From positions 310,001 to 374,000 of IMG/VR virus record IMGVR_UViG_3300028840_001395: a DNA stretch of 64,000 nucleotides. One strand, 5' to 3'. The translations under genes and the position numbers were made by a program. Shown piece by piece: positions 56,501 through 64,000 of this stretch. The DNA is from a virus. A model generated the notes under the pieces. The model was not told the origin of the DNA, ran no database searches, and worked only from the letters and a program-made list of their open reading frames with translations. How positions within the stretch are numbered: the stretch's first letter is position 1; each line of letters opens with the position of its first letter.

Positions 56501-59322
56501 CCACCCTCCGAGACGTACAGACCCCCACCAATCTCGGGCGCACCCAGCATGGACTCTGGCACCACCACCGACTGTTCGAGGTTGATGCTCGCCGCCGGGG
56601 CCTGGAGAGACTCCGAGATGGCGTTGCTCACCACCCAGTCGAACTTGGACTGGCCGAAGCGGTAGATGATGTCGTCGTAGTGGTCGAGATACCTCTGGAC
56701 GATGGTGACCGAGAATCCATCATCCACCGTGGTTGAGAGGCTGAAGAAGATGTTCTCATCGAACCCAGCCACGTCCTGCAACGGCGGGTTGTCGAGGAAC
56801 TGGAACGGGTTGGCCGACACCGCCTCCTGAAGGATCTCCTCGTCCAGCCGGTTGGTGTCCTTGAAGTCCGGGATCGCCCGAGTGCGATCCAGGTTGAGAG
56901 GGCTTCGGAACAGCCCCAGGGACGTTCCACTGTCCGGCAGCCAGTTGGTGAGCCCCCCTCGCGCCTTCCAGCCCGGCATGAAGCCCAGCACGGCTGCCCC
57001 GGAGAGATCCTTCTCCCCTCCCTCTCCCCAGCCGATCTCGACGTTGCCAGTGGCCTCATTGGTGGCTCCCAGAACCACACGACCGTTCATCTCGTAGGCT
57101 GTGCCAGTGATGAGTCCCGTGCCGGGGCCAGGGAGCTGCTCCGAGTCATTGGTGATGCTCTCGGCCACCTCGGTGGCCGTATAGAAGTCAGACCCCGTGA
57201 GGTTGGAGGACTCCCACTTGTAGAGCTGACCGTCGATGGCGAAGTAGAGGATCTCTTCTCCGTCGAAGCGGAACACGTCCCGCGTCTTGGAGAACAACCG
57301 GGCCGTGAGCGTATGAACCGCCGGAGTGAACGAGGACTGAAGGAAGTACACCTTGTCCCCAGACCAGGAACGCAAGTCCGACCGGCTCAAGGACACCCGC
57401 GACGGATAGATGGTGACTGGCCCCGGAAGCGTGAGAGGGGTGTCCTCCTGGGCGATGTAGGCCCGGCCTCGCCGTACCTTGTAGCTCGGGAAAGGCAGGT
57501 CGCTGTTTCGGGGCTCATCATAGACCGTATCGGTCGAGCGTGTCCGCCCGAACACGATGATGTCACCCACGCCATCAGAGATCTGGCGGAGCCGCCCTGT
57601 GGTCACATCACTTTCGTCATCCCCACCAGGTCGAACACTGCCTGGCACTCCAGGCTGGGCCGGGAGGGCTCCTGTGCCATCTGGCGCGTCGATGACGCCA
57701 GAACGGCCCAGTCCTCGGTAGAGGTCGGTGCCCGAGTAGTCATCTGGCAGCGTGACCGCCTCGGGCAAATAGAACGCATCCGAAGTCCCGGCGATGGCGT
57801 CATCACCATCTTCATCGATCAGGGCGACCGGAGCCTTCGTGGGCTGGGGCACCTGATTGAGAGCCGTCCCGTCATAGACGAGATCCTCGCCCAAGAAGTA
57901 CTTGTCGAAGGACGTGATGTTCGTCGGGTCGGCCTTGGCAATGTCCTCTGGGCTGAGCTTCACCCGACCCGTAGAGAGCGCCACGATGGCCTGCCCCGTG
58001 GACGGGTTGGGGAGGGCCGCCAGTTCGGCCTCCGTGTCGGTCATGGTGATGCTCAGATACTTCCGGCTCCCCAGTCGGAGGAGAGGGGTGTCGGTCGGCC
58101 CAGGGACAGGGGCGATGAACAGCGGGCGGATATCAGCCCCGTTGAGCTTCCCGACGATTCCGTCCTCTTCCTCGGAGAAGCTCTTGTAGACGAACCAGAC
58201 CGTCTTGCCTGCATGGAGCTGAACGTAGGACGGGTTGAACTCCAGCTTGCCCGTGGTCTGGCCCATGACACCGGCCAGACCTGGGTCGGTGCTGAAGTCG
58301 AATCCATCCTCGACCTGACTGTCCGACTTGACCTGGATGCCGGTATAGCCGTCCGGGTCTCCTGTACCGACCGGGGTGCTCGATGCTCCGGGATTCGGAC
58401 CCAACCTGATCATTGCATAGGCGTCCGGGTCATTTCCGTCACCCGGCAGGAACGCATTGACCGGCAGGTTGGTGATCTTCGGGGACATCTGGTAGCTCTC
58501 GTCAAAGAGCAGAATCCCGAGATCCTTTGGTGCCGACCCCTTGATGGGAGCCCACCGCTGCTGCTGGCCGTTCCAGGCGAAGCGGGTCTCGTAACGGTCG
58601 TTCCTCGTCCAGTAGAACCTGACCGGCGACAGGGTGTAGGTCACGCTGATGATCTGGTCACCTCGTTCGGCGGACAGACCCCCACCCAGTTCATCGAGGA
58701 TCTGCTGACCGTCCCAGGGCGGGAGGGCCTCCAGAGTATCCCGAGTCAACCTGACGATCCCTGCCTGAGTGTCCTGGTCTTGCTCGGTCAGAACCACCGT
58801 GATGTAGGGGCGGAAGCCGTTGCGGCCCTGTGTCGGGTCTTCGGAGTCACGCCACCCGAGATCGAAGTAACGCACGTCGCCACGGGCGATGACGATGGTG
58901 GTGATGATTCCGATACTCCGGCCACCATTATCAGTGACCACCGCCCGGTCGGTCCCATCCTCATAGGGATTGGGTTCATCGTCGTCGGGATCCGCGTTCT
59001 CCACTTCGAGGGTGCCGTTGGGGATAGACCCGGAACCTTCCTCCACCCACCAGTCGGGGTTGTCCACCATCGCCAGGCTGCCAGTATTCTGCGCCCAGAC
59101 GAGATACTCGGCAGCGGTTGTTCCGGGGGCATCCAGGACGGAAGCCCTGTACTGGTCAGCGTAGGCATCCACGAACGCGGGCGCGTCGGCCTGGCTGTCA
59201 TATTCGGAAGGCACCGGCTTGGGGCATCGGGTGACCCCCGTGGTCGGTTCCGCCGTGGACTGGGCGTTGGCCGGAGAGACCCTCGGCCCGCGCAGTACGT
59301 ATCCCTCGAACTTGTCAGCCAT
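47527..59322 (-). CDS. Giant virion protein (3931 aa), unknown
   Basis: This single uninterrupted frame of 11.8 kb encodes a protein of roughly 425 kDa. Most of it is acidic and beta-rich. Several stretches read like tandem fibronectin/Ig-like units with a recurring G-V-E-Y-T-L-D-P-D-T-G-A-I-T-L type hairpin (near residues 1660-1690). A helical, Arg/Phe-rich section lies near 1780-2040 (S-L-A-R-P-K-L-F-F-K-L-R-Y-P-F-F-Y-Y-K, then R-R-R-A-R-A-R). A Pro-rich region surrounds residue 2480. The last 300 residues are helical with aromatic clusters (M-L-S-W-I-E-M-I-R-A-V). No enzymatic motif or membrane segment is evident. Downstream of the spike gene and upstream of the wedge genes, it may be a baseplate scaffold or shell. 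Confidence 0.75.
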   Translation of the reverse strand: MADKFEGYVLRGPRVSPANAQSTAEPTTGVTRCPKPVPSEYDSQADAPAFVDAYADQYRASVLDAPGTTAAEYLVWAQNTGSLAMVDNPDWWVEEGSGSIPNGTLEVENADPDDDEPNPYEDGTDRAVVTDNGGRSIGIITTIVIARGDVRYFDLGWRDSEDPTQGRNGFRPYITVVLTEQDQDTQAGIVRLTRDTLEALPPWDGQQILDELGGGLSAERGDQIISVTYTLSPVRFYWTRNDRYETRFAWNGQQQRWAPIKGSAPKDLGILLFDESYQMSPKITNLPVNAFLPGDGNDPDAYAMIRLGPNPGASSTPVGTGDPDGYTGIQVKSDSQVEDGFDFSTDPGLAGVMGQTTGKLEFNPSYVQLHAGKTVWFVYKSFSEEEDGIVGKLNGADIRPLFIAPVPGPTDTPLLRLGSRKYLSITMTDTEAELAALPNPSTGQAIVALSTGRVKLSPEDIAKADPTNITSFDKYFLGEDLVYDGTALNQVPQPTKAPVALIDEDGDDAIAGTSDAFYLPEAVTLPDDYSGTDLYRGLGRSGVIDAPDGTGALPAQPGVPGSVRPGGDDESDVTTGRLRQISDGVGDIIVFGRTRSTDTVYDEPRNSDLPFPSYKVRRGRAYIAQEDTPLTLPGPVTIYPSRVSLSRSDLRSWSGDKVYFLQSSFTPAVHTLTARLFSKTRDVFRFDGEEILYFAIDGQLYKWESSNLTGSDFYTATEVAESITNDSEQLPGPGTGLITGTAYEMNGRVVLGATNEATGNVEIGWGEGGEKDLSGAAVLGFMPGWKARGGLTNWLPDSGTSLGLFRSPLNLDRTRAIPDFKDTNRLDEEILQEAVSANPFQFLDNPPLQDVAGFDENIFFSLSTTVDDGFSVTIVQRYLDHYDDIIYRFGQSKFDWVVSNAISESLQAPAASINLEQSVVVPESMLGAPEIGGGLYVSEGGGSAEFQTQDTDYLLPENGIPGIAVLVEKLGSVVSSGARGVITEGSDTFSDDSTDTDFTQAEPGYRLKVLSGGEPVAGSYVVQEVVDAQNIRISPTPTGTPERLVTWELYEGVTEDVYDPSIVADMSYKTFNHLQSEPFEVFLLSPVGTVPESSTAQENSRLFAYMEKALASNRPIGIRFGLVAATAANTASMIALTQTELGTLANNALDVPETDSQRFTTGSFSIKIGTTVFENDGVLLKGVTTFSSNPGGGDGIEYLTQEATIDGVVNPIGRLKFGSNLLVNYESSVVHYAQAFQPPADLAALTVEYDPTNGRLNFSATEISTFGGSTTAYFVERMITEEREDVAINPLLGSFAFNQPVSENSTVEVSYWAADLEGRKVGDQITEFLPVYIQDEEAVRDEDAVSPSVFYFNVDPRRTIDQRIEPLVYIGAVMQNYNALDYILDYPDYLNGQGRLSFTREIPDHVTVQVSYAVLEAIGGERAYDASTKPLYRPPFFIEAGQSRFGLRGDRADEFQPGQILRVDNETFYIESTKYYPQNDEGTGDVTAVNIFPSTVTEVGSRSPGNDSISAVSNLPITSVIDPDGSSPIPTSAAAGLMSAIDLTDFPFEPINRGQMEVIFLGNLLAFAQPGHIIEVGGEPHTIGQAELTDDGTRTKITVTNQFKTGYSVEEATTIKLTYRPIYAPQSFEFNGVGPLVIDEPYELILYGETDTAGNELPGRTLIEGVEYTLDPDTGAITLLEPLQEPLEPTQKLVFTFTRLRVLQPFWDGGTVSFPRYAASYLYNIAPSDDNGFLNAQLTGTFTFRNPDSFYYRAVSMPEFLVEAAQDAIEDIRSQEPAGGAILTSGPGQENWEQGRIGLKSERSALEDQDRAARAFLDFYNSSIVSFEQINETISGGFIGDRDGKFRFWVGRGKDYPTPGYEDDISGDLTRRNIWSEVFNQADPGAELFYLTTDWIVRPGSQDLDGGVVEGSFPNPDRVGRLLEQQRPLIKNDVDDMVMTSLARPKLFFKLRYPFFYYKVKGRFRTLYQRSRFSRIFPTETRAFFMSYPGVGGNQETEDPDAWSAGRYTYGAIFFGDKKRTTGKTIGQLWNPALGDIDRRVSNVKLSRRRARARIWGYFPNGIPDFSFQGGTEPGGADPSITEPCLIAVPALLRDIPIDPGTGFPDDSQLISQGFGLSNSEAWLPDAVAGDPELVVPGFERGDEVSLGKPDGTTYDAFWNRKILANPFDPTWTFLGLQVYDISYGCVIRFQSPQGLGVVPPKAPITNPNDILVGTGTDVGIPFADFPVETHDTIFAGPPLKSLDAPIAGGTSNAATQDDIIELAQGLDDYRTGYDVRVTGSGRVVDKTWPSFYDPSLFGIKEIFGQHPPDPLSYLEADVRFYYDGLNPFQFPALRGEVVDDSGDYQIPYIKAANTELDRFDEAMIGISPVMTEVDDLGGYIYPDEILGTDGAVLGPAQPPGFATPASLLTDEDAEPRLHGITEPGIGDIKRYDLLLIQAAEASASKFEVSGGPATTVGPMGIQSIGEIDTLTPPPAGSKFEPPRFITQTTPPPPGGVPVTPSPVSYIFTNAMSYADGAPADSGPPASPGVQIIEDQANNITRLDFSSLGQFALNDGFTPVPVYGPSPGGTPTGNLNRIWSLIGPKSNNIITIKLISRLDPAILNGPLGGNPLPSVSGGVVALTIQIQGGSITLTDYQGNIYGPFALIPGFDVAFGTKWPVPVNGPPAEAVLDNKEIIIPQIGMIPWGPGPGTTAEWFLPHTVTAGPTYTMNYGFEFTFDIDTFNAATGESDTAWVDNDRLTFHEVFDLRMAQERGTVYPYSGGPPPPPYTQLQLEAGLVVTLVTMNHPSVGAIQSWVNATANGFTGVIPNPFTFKTRTVGSTPGDWQRKTDLLLDYEQGTIKAMAFEGWNNTEITTSDDVTFSAIPSDERFSGGRICRGAGGMASQYNPDIIAGPYDPLLVDNRVIISVAPTNGLLENIESGDILVVESNPGGNHLASTKAGTYVVRHVVESDNFGLHSDYRISQDSGGDAPVTLAGSESGWCPIHFPTVVDFDTATRNLTLSDPAPARGGTPVGGTTTGFLPAIAGERVYIIRSVNDLNSSDLETRRRAVIMANYTGLSLDGERLVIEGLTAVRYSDGTVTGMTPDEFKALITDKPYQVSGMMFLPVNVSGESYGLPDNNTVGWHDPSGVGSVAGFKYVTFQPALNAGTGIFWDASAGPSEIELNVAPYPVAPTPPHLGIETDNPPTPWIFENDELAPVYDYVVHTIRLDSIPTVGAAAPSPSWRNLNGFNGTQLKCILPGTSLEIRDSVPLSIGPPFAPGHYAQAGIFLEPSVPRPTLDLANSDAKVVDTSHSLPDPQPLVDEDRQVGMRDAWSYNITPGFLNQPEQVNYEVRRIRRWHEIQEEADSNLKPLRYAYEIRRGRIKNYLVTAKQGGILTANDFVMNWDDSHTPHQADPWNDGYTYTGTNLGPFNDEDVNVNAGDQLRLLDEFGDLVDEAQIESILSDREILLAAPGLTKYTVAEMTESGNPDGGMRFEIYLRRPPVPHEQSNEQLLELITDRVVHRTFPTWGDVAGELGGHVPDMEGAPTPDWGDVANRLMDDLHAPTPDQPFSALGIQPGDIVIVDPVGKIPRKSGLPSTQEQGARPIGDDGVASRPGPPPPNNIYTAGTPDDLDDNRGFYRVTSLADASNPPYLEVDPVTTFTGDVDNDVIFGTPPTDAYEYAVYPTIHDSQLRDYFGQDADEGQMDLRPTYERAANGTFSNYPTNHLQYYSIRPFGYRVIRASGLFTDETIDLVLSTRERMLSWIEMIRAVISGYKSGSYFIFQRDEHISDLGNTTNPQAGLGLLSNDYITSILGRLDVVPYINNESCLSLLDRRFWIQDWRLDFLKPDPADPTLKMVRISPGDTAYTAYTDFSTGGVVRPVLPERVDEVLDTRDRFRPIRFVWLAYRTHVKLGTLASIVRFDEELPERLEEQKRLLLLEDSIEGIGE

Positions 59323-59936
59323 TACACCACCTGCGAACTCGTCGCCCCAGCACCCGGAATAGTCGGAACAATAGGCCCACCCTGAATCGACCCCGCACCT
59401 GTCCCCTGAAGTAGCTGGCTCGCAATACCGCTCCCCAAAGCTCGGGCCATCATGGGCAGAGCAGGCCCCGACGAAGCAGGGGCCGCTGCTGCAATCGTCC
59501 CCATCAGGATCTTGGTCAATGTCCCACCATTGGCTGTCGTGATCTTGGACACGTCAGCCCCCACCGCTACGCTGGCGGACGGCCCCGTGTAGTTCCCTGA
59601 CCCGCTGAAGGCCTGGGCGATAGCCACAGCCGTCACCGTCGCCAGGCTGGTTCCCAGCGGGCCATTCAATCCAGCGCCCTTGAACTCAGCCAGCACGATC
59701 CCCACGTTGGCAGGCACCGCGAGCTTGGACAGCAAGGGCACGATGGTTCCTGTACCGGCGAGACCCGAGGCTCCCCCTGTCAGTCCCAGATTGGCCTGGT
59801 TTCCCACACCCCACTGGGCCACTCCGTTGGCAATCCCGATGGCGAGCTTGTCATACTGGCTCCCCAGAAACGGGTAGGGAGCGGCTGCCCTCGCCGCCTG
59901 AAATGCCTGGAGAATGGTGCCCGCGTTCAAAGCCAT
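59322..59936 (-). CDS. Gly/Ala-rich small tail protein
   Basis: The 204-residue product is low in charge and rich in Gly, Ala and Ser. Residues 1-45 are helical (I-L-Q-A-F-Q-A-A-R-A-A-A). The centre has repeated G-x-G-T/G-P-L-G turns (near 52-65 and 85-100). It overlaps the start of the 3931-residue gene by one base and follows the spike gene. Similar Gly/Ala-rich proteins accompany spike genes in other large phages, where they may cap or chaperone the spike; I cannot name a family. The ribosome site is weak. Confidence 0.6.
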   Translation of the reverse strand: MALNAGTILQAFQAARAAAPYPFLGSQYDKLAIGIANGVAQWGVGNQANLGLTGGASGLAGTGTIVPLLSKLAVPANVGIVLAEFKGAGLNGPLGTSLATVTAVAIAQAFSGSGNYTGPSASVAVGADVSKITTANGGTLTKILMGTIAAAAPASSGPALPMMARALGSGIASQLLQGTGAGSIQGGPIVPTIPGAGATSSQVV

Positions 59937-59949
59937 CAGAACATCATAC

Positions 59950-62388
59950 CTAGCCAGTGGTCACGATGTGGTTCTTCGCACCCAACCCCCAAGTGGAAAA
60001 GGGCAGGTTCGTGAACGGCTCCAGAGTGCCTGCACAGATGATTGGCCCCTGATCAGGCCCCGTCACGGGAGCCGAAAGGACGATCTGCTGGGTGCTGCGG
60101 AGCTTGACGGCCCCGGCCAAAGAGGTCACCGTAACCCCCGTGAAGCCCTTCATCTCGACAGAGCCCGTGGTGGCCGAGAGGGTCATGTTCCCAACCTGTG
60201 CCTTCTGCTCGATGCCCTCCCCGTCCATCTTCAGGGAGGAAGTCATTGCACTGGCCTTCCACTCGCCCAGTGCAATGCGATGTTCCAGGTCACCAGCCAA
60301 GATGGTCGTCTTGTGGTTGCCGATGACGAACTTCTCTTCGCGGTCGCCCTGGTTGTAGGTGACCTTCTCGCATACGGTATCAGGCAACGTCGGCGTGTAT
60401 GTCCGCTCATGGAGAGGGCCGTTGGTCGGCATGTTGGTCTTGGGGCCAGACCAGGTTTCCTGCGACTTGCCGCTGACGTTGCTCTGGAAGCTCTCGGTGG
60501 TGACCGACACCTTCTTGACGCCGTTGATCTCCACGTCCTGGTGACCCTGGAGCTTGACCGAACTACCGTTCAACTCGACGTTATTGCCCTTCACCAAGAT
60601 CTTCTTCTCGGCTCGGATGCGGGTGTTCGTCCGAGACTGGATATCCACCGCCGGAAGATCGCCCTCTCCTCCATCAGTCCCGGTCATCCGGGATACCGTG
60701 GTCTCGCTGCTCTTGATCGGCCCACCACCGTAGATGACGACCGGCCCGGACTCGGCTCGCAGATCGAGACTCTCCTTCCCCTTGGTCTCCAGACCGACAT
60801 GCCCGTTGAAGCTGAGGTTGAACTCCCCCGCCACACCGAGCTTCAGGCCACCTCGCAGGTAGGCCTCGACCGAGTTCTCCTTGGGGTCTCCCCCGATGGC
60901 TGCCTTGAGCTGACCGGCCTTGTTGACCCCCCAGAATGTCGGAGGGCCTCCTGTCGGCGGTGAGAGCCGGAACAGTGACGCCAACTGATACTTGAGCGGG
61001 GTCGGCGTCAACGGGGCGTTCTCGGTGACGAGCTTCGCCGCCGTCAATCGGGGATTGCCCTGATCCCCATCAAAGATTTCCGCTACCAGCGGAAGGCCAT
61101 ACTGTTGACGGCCCTGCTGGGTGAATGCGTCGTTGCCCACGACGGAGCCCATGACGAACTCCATGAACGGCCAGTTGGGTGGGAGATCCACCGAACTCCC
61201 TGTCTCGGGATCCGTCGTGGGGAGCCTCTCGGCGTCGAACAGGTCCGTCTGTTCACTCACAGGGAGTCGCCCATCCGACGTGTGGGCCACCTCGATACGA
61301 TGCTCGGTCAGCGTCGGGGCGTCCGGCAACTTGGCGGCGTTGTCACTCCTCTGGGCAGCCACCCGGAAGATGGGCTTCCCGCCGTAGGTGACATCAGACT
61401 CCCAGCGGTTGTCCACGACGAATCCGGCGTCGGTGATGAAGCCGCCATGTCGGAGGAACACGTAGGGGTCGATGTTCTCCCCCATCGGGATGACGCTACG
61501 GCCCAGATAGCCCTCATCTGACGTGCCCTTGCTCTTCTTCCGCAGGATACGGGCGGGGGTGAGGAAATCCTTGGGGGCTGTGGAGTCAACCGGCAGTTGG
61601 GTCTCATCGAGGGGCTTCCCCTGCATGGACTGGATAGGGCCATCCCACTCGTAGCCGTCCGACACCATCATCGGGTTGAGGAACGTCGCGTCCCGCTGCA
61701 CCATGCCCGCGTAGGTGCGTGCCCCGGAGAGGGCCTGGAAGCTCTGACACGCCCGGAGCACGGCGGCCTGATCCTGGTCGCGGAGCCGGAACTCGTTTCC
61801 TCGACGGTTCGCCAGGGTCACCCCCTCGTCCAGCACCATGTCAGAGCCCTGGGAGGACGATGCGACGATGTTGCCCGGCTGGATGTGCCGGAGCTTGAAA
61901 CGTGTCCGATCATGGACGCCCTTGACGAACTCCTGGTCGGTCGGGGAGTCGAGGTCGTATTCGTCCACCTCGAAGTCCGCACCTGTGACCCACTCACGAC
62001 CCATCCAGGGGCCAGGGACGGCCCAGGCCAGGATGACCGGAACCTTGGTTCCTCCGTGGGGGGAGGCGGTCTCCTGGGGCATCCAGCCGACGATGCAGTA
62101 GTCCCCGACCTCGGGCATGGCTCCGAAGAAGTGGCGCTTTCCGGCTCCGGGCACCGTGAGTGGAATCGGAACGCGGTCATGGGTCTCCGCAACACCCGTG
62201 AGGGTACGGAGGGTCACCATGAAGTCCTCGTAGTCGATGACCATGACCTTGGCGACACCCAGACCGTAGTTACGATCTGGCCCCATCTGACTCAAGTCCA
62301 TCTCGGCCTTGAGTGTGGACTGACGGATCTGTCCCCGATTTACTTGTCTGAGCGCCGAAAACGGAGGGAGTCCGCCCCTTTTAGCCAT
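59950..62388 (-). CDS. Tail spike / baseplate hub protein, gpV/gp5-like (812 aa)
   Basis: Residues about 40-130 match the OB-fold of phage spike and VgrG proteins: G-V-A-K-V-M-V-I-D-Y, R-V-P-I-P-L-T-V-P-G, P-E-V-G-D-Y-C-I-V-G-W-M, then P-V-I-L-A-W. Residues about 520-800 are alternating, repeated V-x-I/V-x-G units (V-E-L-N-G-S-S-V-K-L-Q-G-H, V-E-M-K-G-F-T-G-V), typical of the triple-stranded beta-helix that forms the membrane-piercing needle. A long insert separates the two, and there is no lysozyme domain. The protein should trimerise at the tail tip. It overlaps the upstream gene by one base (TGATG). Confidence 0.8.
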   Translation of the reverse strand: MAKRGGLPPFSALRQVNRGQIRQSTLKAEMDLSQMGPDRNYGLGVAKVMVIDYEDFMVTLRTLTGVAETHDRVPIPLTVPGAGKRHFFGAMPEVGDYCIVGWMPQETASPHGGTKVPVILAWAVPGPWMGREWVTGADFEVDEYDLDSPTDQEFVKGVHDRTRFKLRHIQPGNIVASSSQGSDMVLDEGVTLANRRGNEFRLRDQDQAAVLRACQSFQALSGARTYAGMVQRDATFLNPMMVSDGYEWDGPIQSMQGKPLDETQLPVDSTAPKDFLTPARILRKKSKGTSDEGYLGRSVIPMGENIDPYVFLRHGGFITDAGFVVDNRWESDVTYGGKPIFRVAAQRSDNAAKLPDAPTLTEHRIEVAHTSDGRLPVSEQTDLFDAERLPTTDPETGSSVDLPPNWPFMEFVMGSVVGNDAFTQQGRQQYGLPLVAEIFDGDQGNPRLTAAKLVTENAPLTPTPLKYQLASLFRLSPPTGGPPTFWGVNKAGQLKAAIGGDPKENSVEAYLRGGLKLGVAGEFNLSFNGHVGLETKGKESLDLRAESGPVVIYGGGPIKSSETTVSRMTGTDGGEGDLPAVDIQSRTNTRIRAEKKILVKGNNVELNGSSVKLQGHQDVEINGVKKVSVTTESFQSNVSGKSQETWSGPKTNMPTNGPLHERTYTPTLPDTVCEKVTYNQGDREEKFVIGNHKTTILAGDLEHRIALGEWKASAMTSSLKMDGEGIEQKAQVGNMTLSATTGSVEMKGFTGVTVTSLAGAVKLRSTQQIVLSAPVTGPDQGPIICAGTLEPFTNLPFSTWGLGAKNHIVTTG

Positions 62389-64000
62389 CAGAGTTCTCCG
62401 TCATCTACGACTTCCACGTCGTTCCTGATTCGCCGGGCCTCCTCCTCAATGGACTCAGCCTGGGCGGTCAATGCCCTTGTCTGTTCCGAGATTCTGTCCA
62501 CCTGGTCACGGAAAGCCTCTCCCGTCGAGAGGATGGTCGAGACAATCGTGCTCTTTCTCGTGTCAGGCACCGTCCCCCGCAGCGCATCCTGGCTGACCTT
62601 CCAGGCCCCAGACTGTCGCGCCACCTCGGCCATGAGCCACTGAGTCGGACGATCTTCCTCACCCGTCCCCGCCGTGTCCGCCGTCTGGTTGGCCGGAGCG
62701 GCGAAGTCAAGGAAGTTGTCCTGCCCAGCGGCGTCTAGCATCACCTCGGCCTCGGCCATCTTGCAGGAGCAGATGCGCTTGCTCGTGTGCAAGGTCATGT
62801 CGGCCAGCGAATAGGCCGCGTTGTTGATGGGCAGCTTCTGGACACCCTCCTTGCCCTTCTCCGAGAACCAGTTCATGAAGTTGATCTCAAGCATGTTCGG
62901 GTCACTGGTCTTCTCCGCCAGGCCCAGGTCGAGAAGCTGCTTGTCTGTGTATTCCCTCCGGAGAGCTGCGATGACCTGACGGGACGCCTCATCGTAGGCA
63001 TCCTGGCCTTCCAGCAACTCCTTGCGAGTCACCGGGTTGCCGTTCTTGTCCGTCTTGACGCTGCCGTCTGGATTCTCGACAGGGACATCGGCGTAGAGGC
63101 CCTCCTTCTTCACGATGACTCGCAGGATGAGATCCATCTGGTGTTTGTCGAGGATATCCAGCGGGGACTGGTTGTGCAGGGCATCGAACACCCCGTTGGG
63201 ATCGATGTCCACGTCACGCCCGTAGCGATACGACCCGAAGACTTCGTATCCACGGGCATCCGACACGGGGAACACAGGCGTCTGGAGCCTGAACGGACGC
63301 TTGGCCTCCGTGCTCTGTTTCGCCTTCTCCACGGTAGGCATCGAAGCATCGTAGTGCCCACCGAGGGATTGCTCGAACAAGCCGAGCCGATACTTGGCCT
63401 CTGTGAACGGAAGACCCATGCTCCGCATCGAGTCGAACCACTCATACTTGGCTGCCGCGATCATCACCCGATATGCCTGAGTCCCCAGTTCCACCGCCAT
63501 CCTCTCCCAGAACGCTCGGAGGGTGGTGTTCTTTGATGACCCAGGCCACGCCTCGGGGAGACCTGTGGTGGCCGAGTTCACGTCCGAGAATCTGTAGCTG
63601 GAGCCGATGGGGGTCTCGAAGTCGAATACCGTCCCGCCAACGGTCAGGCTCAATATCACCGGGAGTTGGGGGAAAACGGGAATCGAGGAGGGGTCTATCC
63701 CAGGGGTGTTCTTGGTGGCTTCTGCGGACTGGTTTACGTTGGTGTTGAAGTTCACCAGCCACGACCCGAAGATATCTTCGAGGGTCTGGCTTGTGTTCCC
63801 CTGCTGGTACTGCTGAACCTCGGTCAGTGCCGACTTCTGAAGGGCCTCTCGAAGCTGGGCCTCTCCGTCAGAAACCTCCCGGCGGCGTTGCGTACTGATG
63901 ATCCTCCGGCTGATGTCCGCCGAGTGGGTGGCGAACATCAACTCCCGGATCTCACTTGTCGGAAGGATCTCTCCATCGGCCTGCTCTGGGTTGTTGGTGA
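62388..64000 (-). CDS. Virion protein upstream of the spike (5' end outside window)
   Basis: The frame is open to the right edge: the codons between the in-frame TTG at 63941 and the window end contain no stop, so the true start lies outside and at least 536 residues are present. The N-terminal part visible is helical and basic (T-S-E-I-R-E-L-M, I-I-S-T-Q-R-R-R). Residues corresponding to 63600-63200 include beta-rich segments. Near 62780 there is a short C-S-C motif. The C-terminal 60 residues form a predicted coiled coil (S-E-Q-T-R-A-L-T-A-Q-A-E-S-I-E-E-E-A). No family is recognised. Position just before the spike gene suggests a tail-hub or tail-completion protein. Confidence 0.7.
   Translation of the reverse strand, partial: TNNPEQADGEILPTSEIRELMFATHSADISRRIISTQRRREVSDGEAQLREALQKSALTEVQQYQQGNTSQTLEDIFGSWLVNFNTNVNQSAEATKNTPGIDPSSIPVFPQLPVILSLTVGGTVFDFETPIGSSYRFSDVNSATTGLPEAWPGSSKNTTLRAFWERMAVELGTQAYRVMIAAAKYEWFDSMRSMGLPFTEAKYRLGLFEQSLGGHYDASMPTVEKAKQSTEAKRPFRLQTPVFPVSDARGYEVFGSYRYGRDVDIDPNGVFDALHNQSPLDILDKHQMDLILRVIVKKEGLYADVPVENPDGSVKTDKNGNPVTRKELLEGQDAYDEASRQVIAALRREYTDKQLLDLGLAEKTSDPNMLEINFMNWFSEKGKEGVQKLPINNAAYSLADMTLHTSKRICSCKMAEAEVMLDAAGQDNFLDFAAPANQTADTAGTGEEDRPTQWLMAEVARQSGAWKVSQDALRGTVPDTRKSTIVSTILSTGEAFRDQVDRISEQTRALTAQAESIEEEARRIRNDVEVVDDGEL

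Noticed and set aside
1-64000. tRNA genes, integrase, attachment sites or a reverse transcriptase with a variable repeat
   Set aside because: I scanned for clover-leaf-like sequence, recombinase motifs and RT motifs and saw none that I could support; a dedicated tRNA search would be needed to exclude a tRNA.

Overview
The window is a 64 kb stretch of a GC-rich, gene-dense, tailed (probably contractile-tailed) bacteriophage genome or large prophage. The phage identity rests on a recognisable tail-tip and baseplate set: an OB-fold/beta-helix spike, a gp25-like wedge protein and a baseplate-J-like protein. Two beta-helix tail-spike proteins, several giant adhesin-like structural proteins and a holin-like protein add support. 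No capsid, terminase, portal, tail sheath/tube or tape-measure gene is visible, so those lie outside the window. Genes are packed with one- or four-base stop/start overlaps, and there is no non-coding stretch above about 140 bases.

Host: two adjacent genes (6157-7694) look like cell-envelope genes of Myxococcota and related former deltaproteobacteria. One is a DUF1566-type lipoprotein with an Asp-Thr repeat linker. The other is a secreted protein with a C-x4-C-L-A-E-I-G-G-A-L-G-V-D core and two membrane segments. I therefore infer a host in or near that group; this is inference from gene style, not proof.

Layout. 1-643: a truncated gene with a peptidoglycan-binding-like motif. 686-5866: a metallophosphoesterase diverging from a UvrD/Rep-like helicase and a coupled gene of unknown function. 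5820-8654: a leftward operon of two very small proteins (one strongly basic), a WGR-like protein, the two envelope-type proteins and a small SH3-like-sized protein. 8672-8772: a near-mirror-symmetric divergent promoter region. 8787-11449: a rightward operon of small accessory genes, including a DUF6011-like/HARP-like fusion. 11446-64000: one continuous leftward late operon. In transcription order (right to left) it runs: a partial virion gene, spike, small Gly/Ala-rich protein, a 3931-residue giant, small coiled coil, a 984-residue protein, a 296-residue protein, gp25-like wedge, baseplate J, a wedge-like protein, beta-helix spike, a 1800-residue lectin/Ig adhesin, small fibre protein, a homing-endonuclease-like gene, coiled-coil protein, appendage protein A, a 31-rung beta-helix protein, a small protein, appendage protein B, a 53-residue ORF and the holin-like gene.

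The most interesting points are: a repeated promoter-like element TCTTAT-N17-TAGTCTAGG at three sites; an unusually large adhesin array (12-37 kb) with two paralogous appendage proteins and an extremely regular 18-19-residue beta-helix; a zinc-finger/NUMOD3/PD-(D/E)XK gene inside the tail operon whose catalytic D and K appear replaced; and the envelope-type gene pair placed under a phage-specific promoter.
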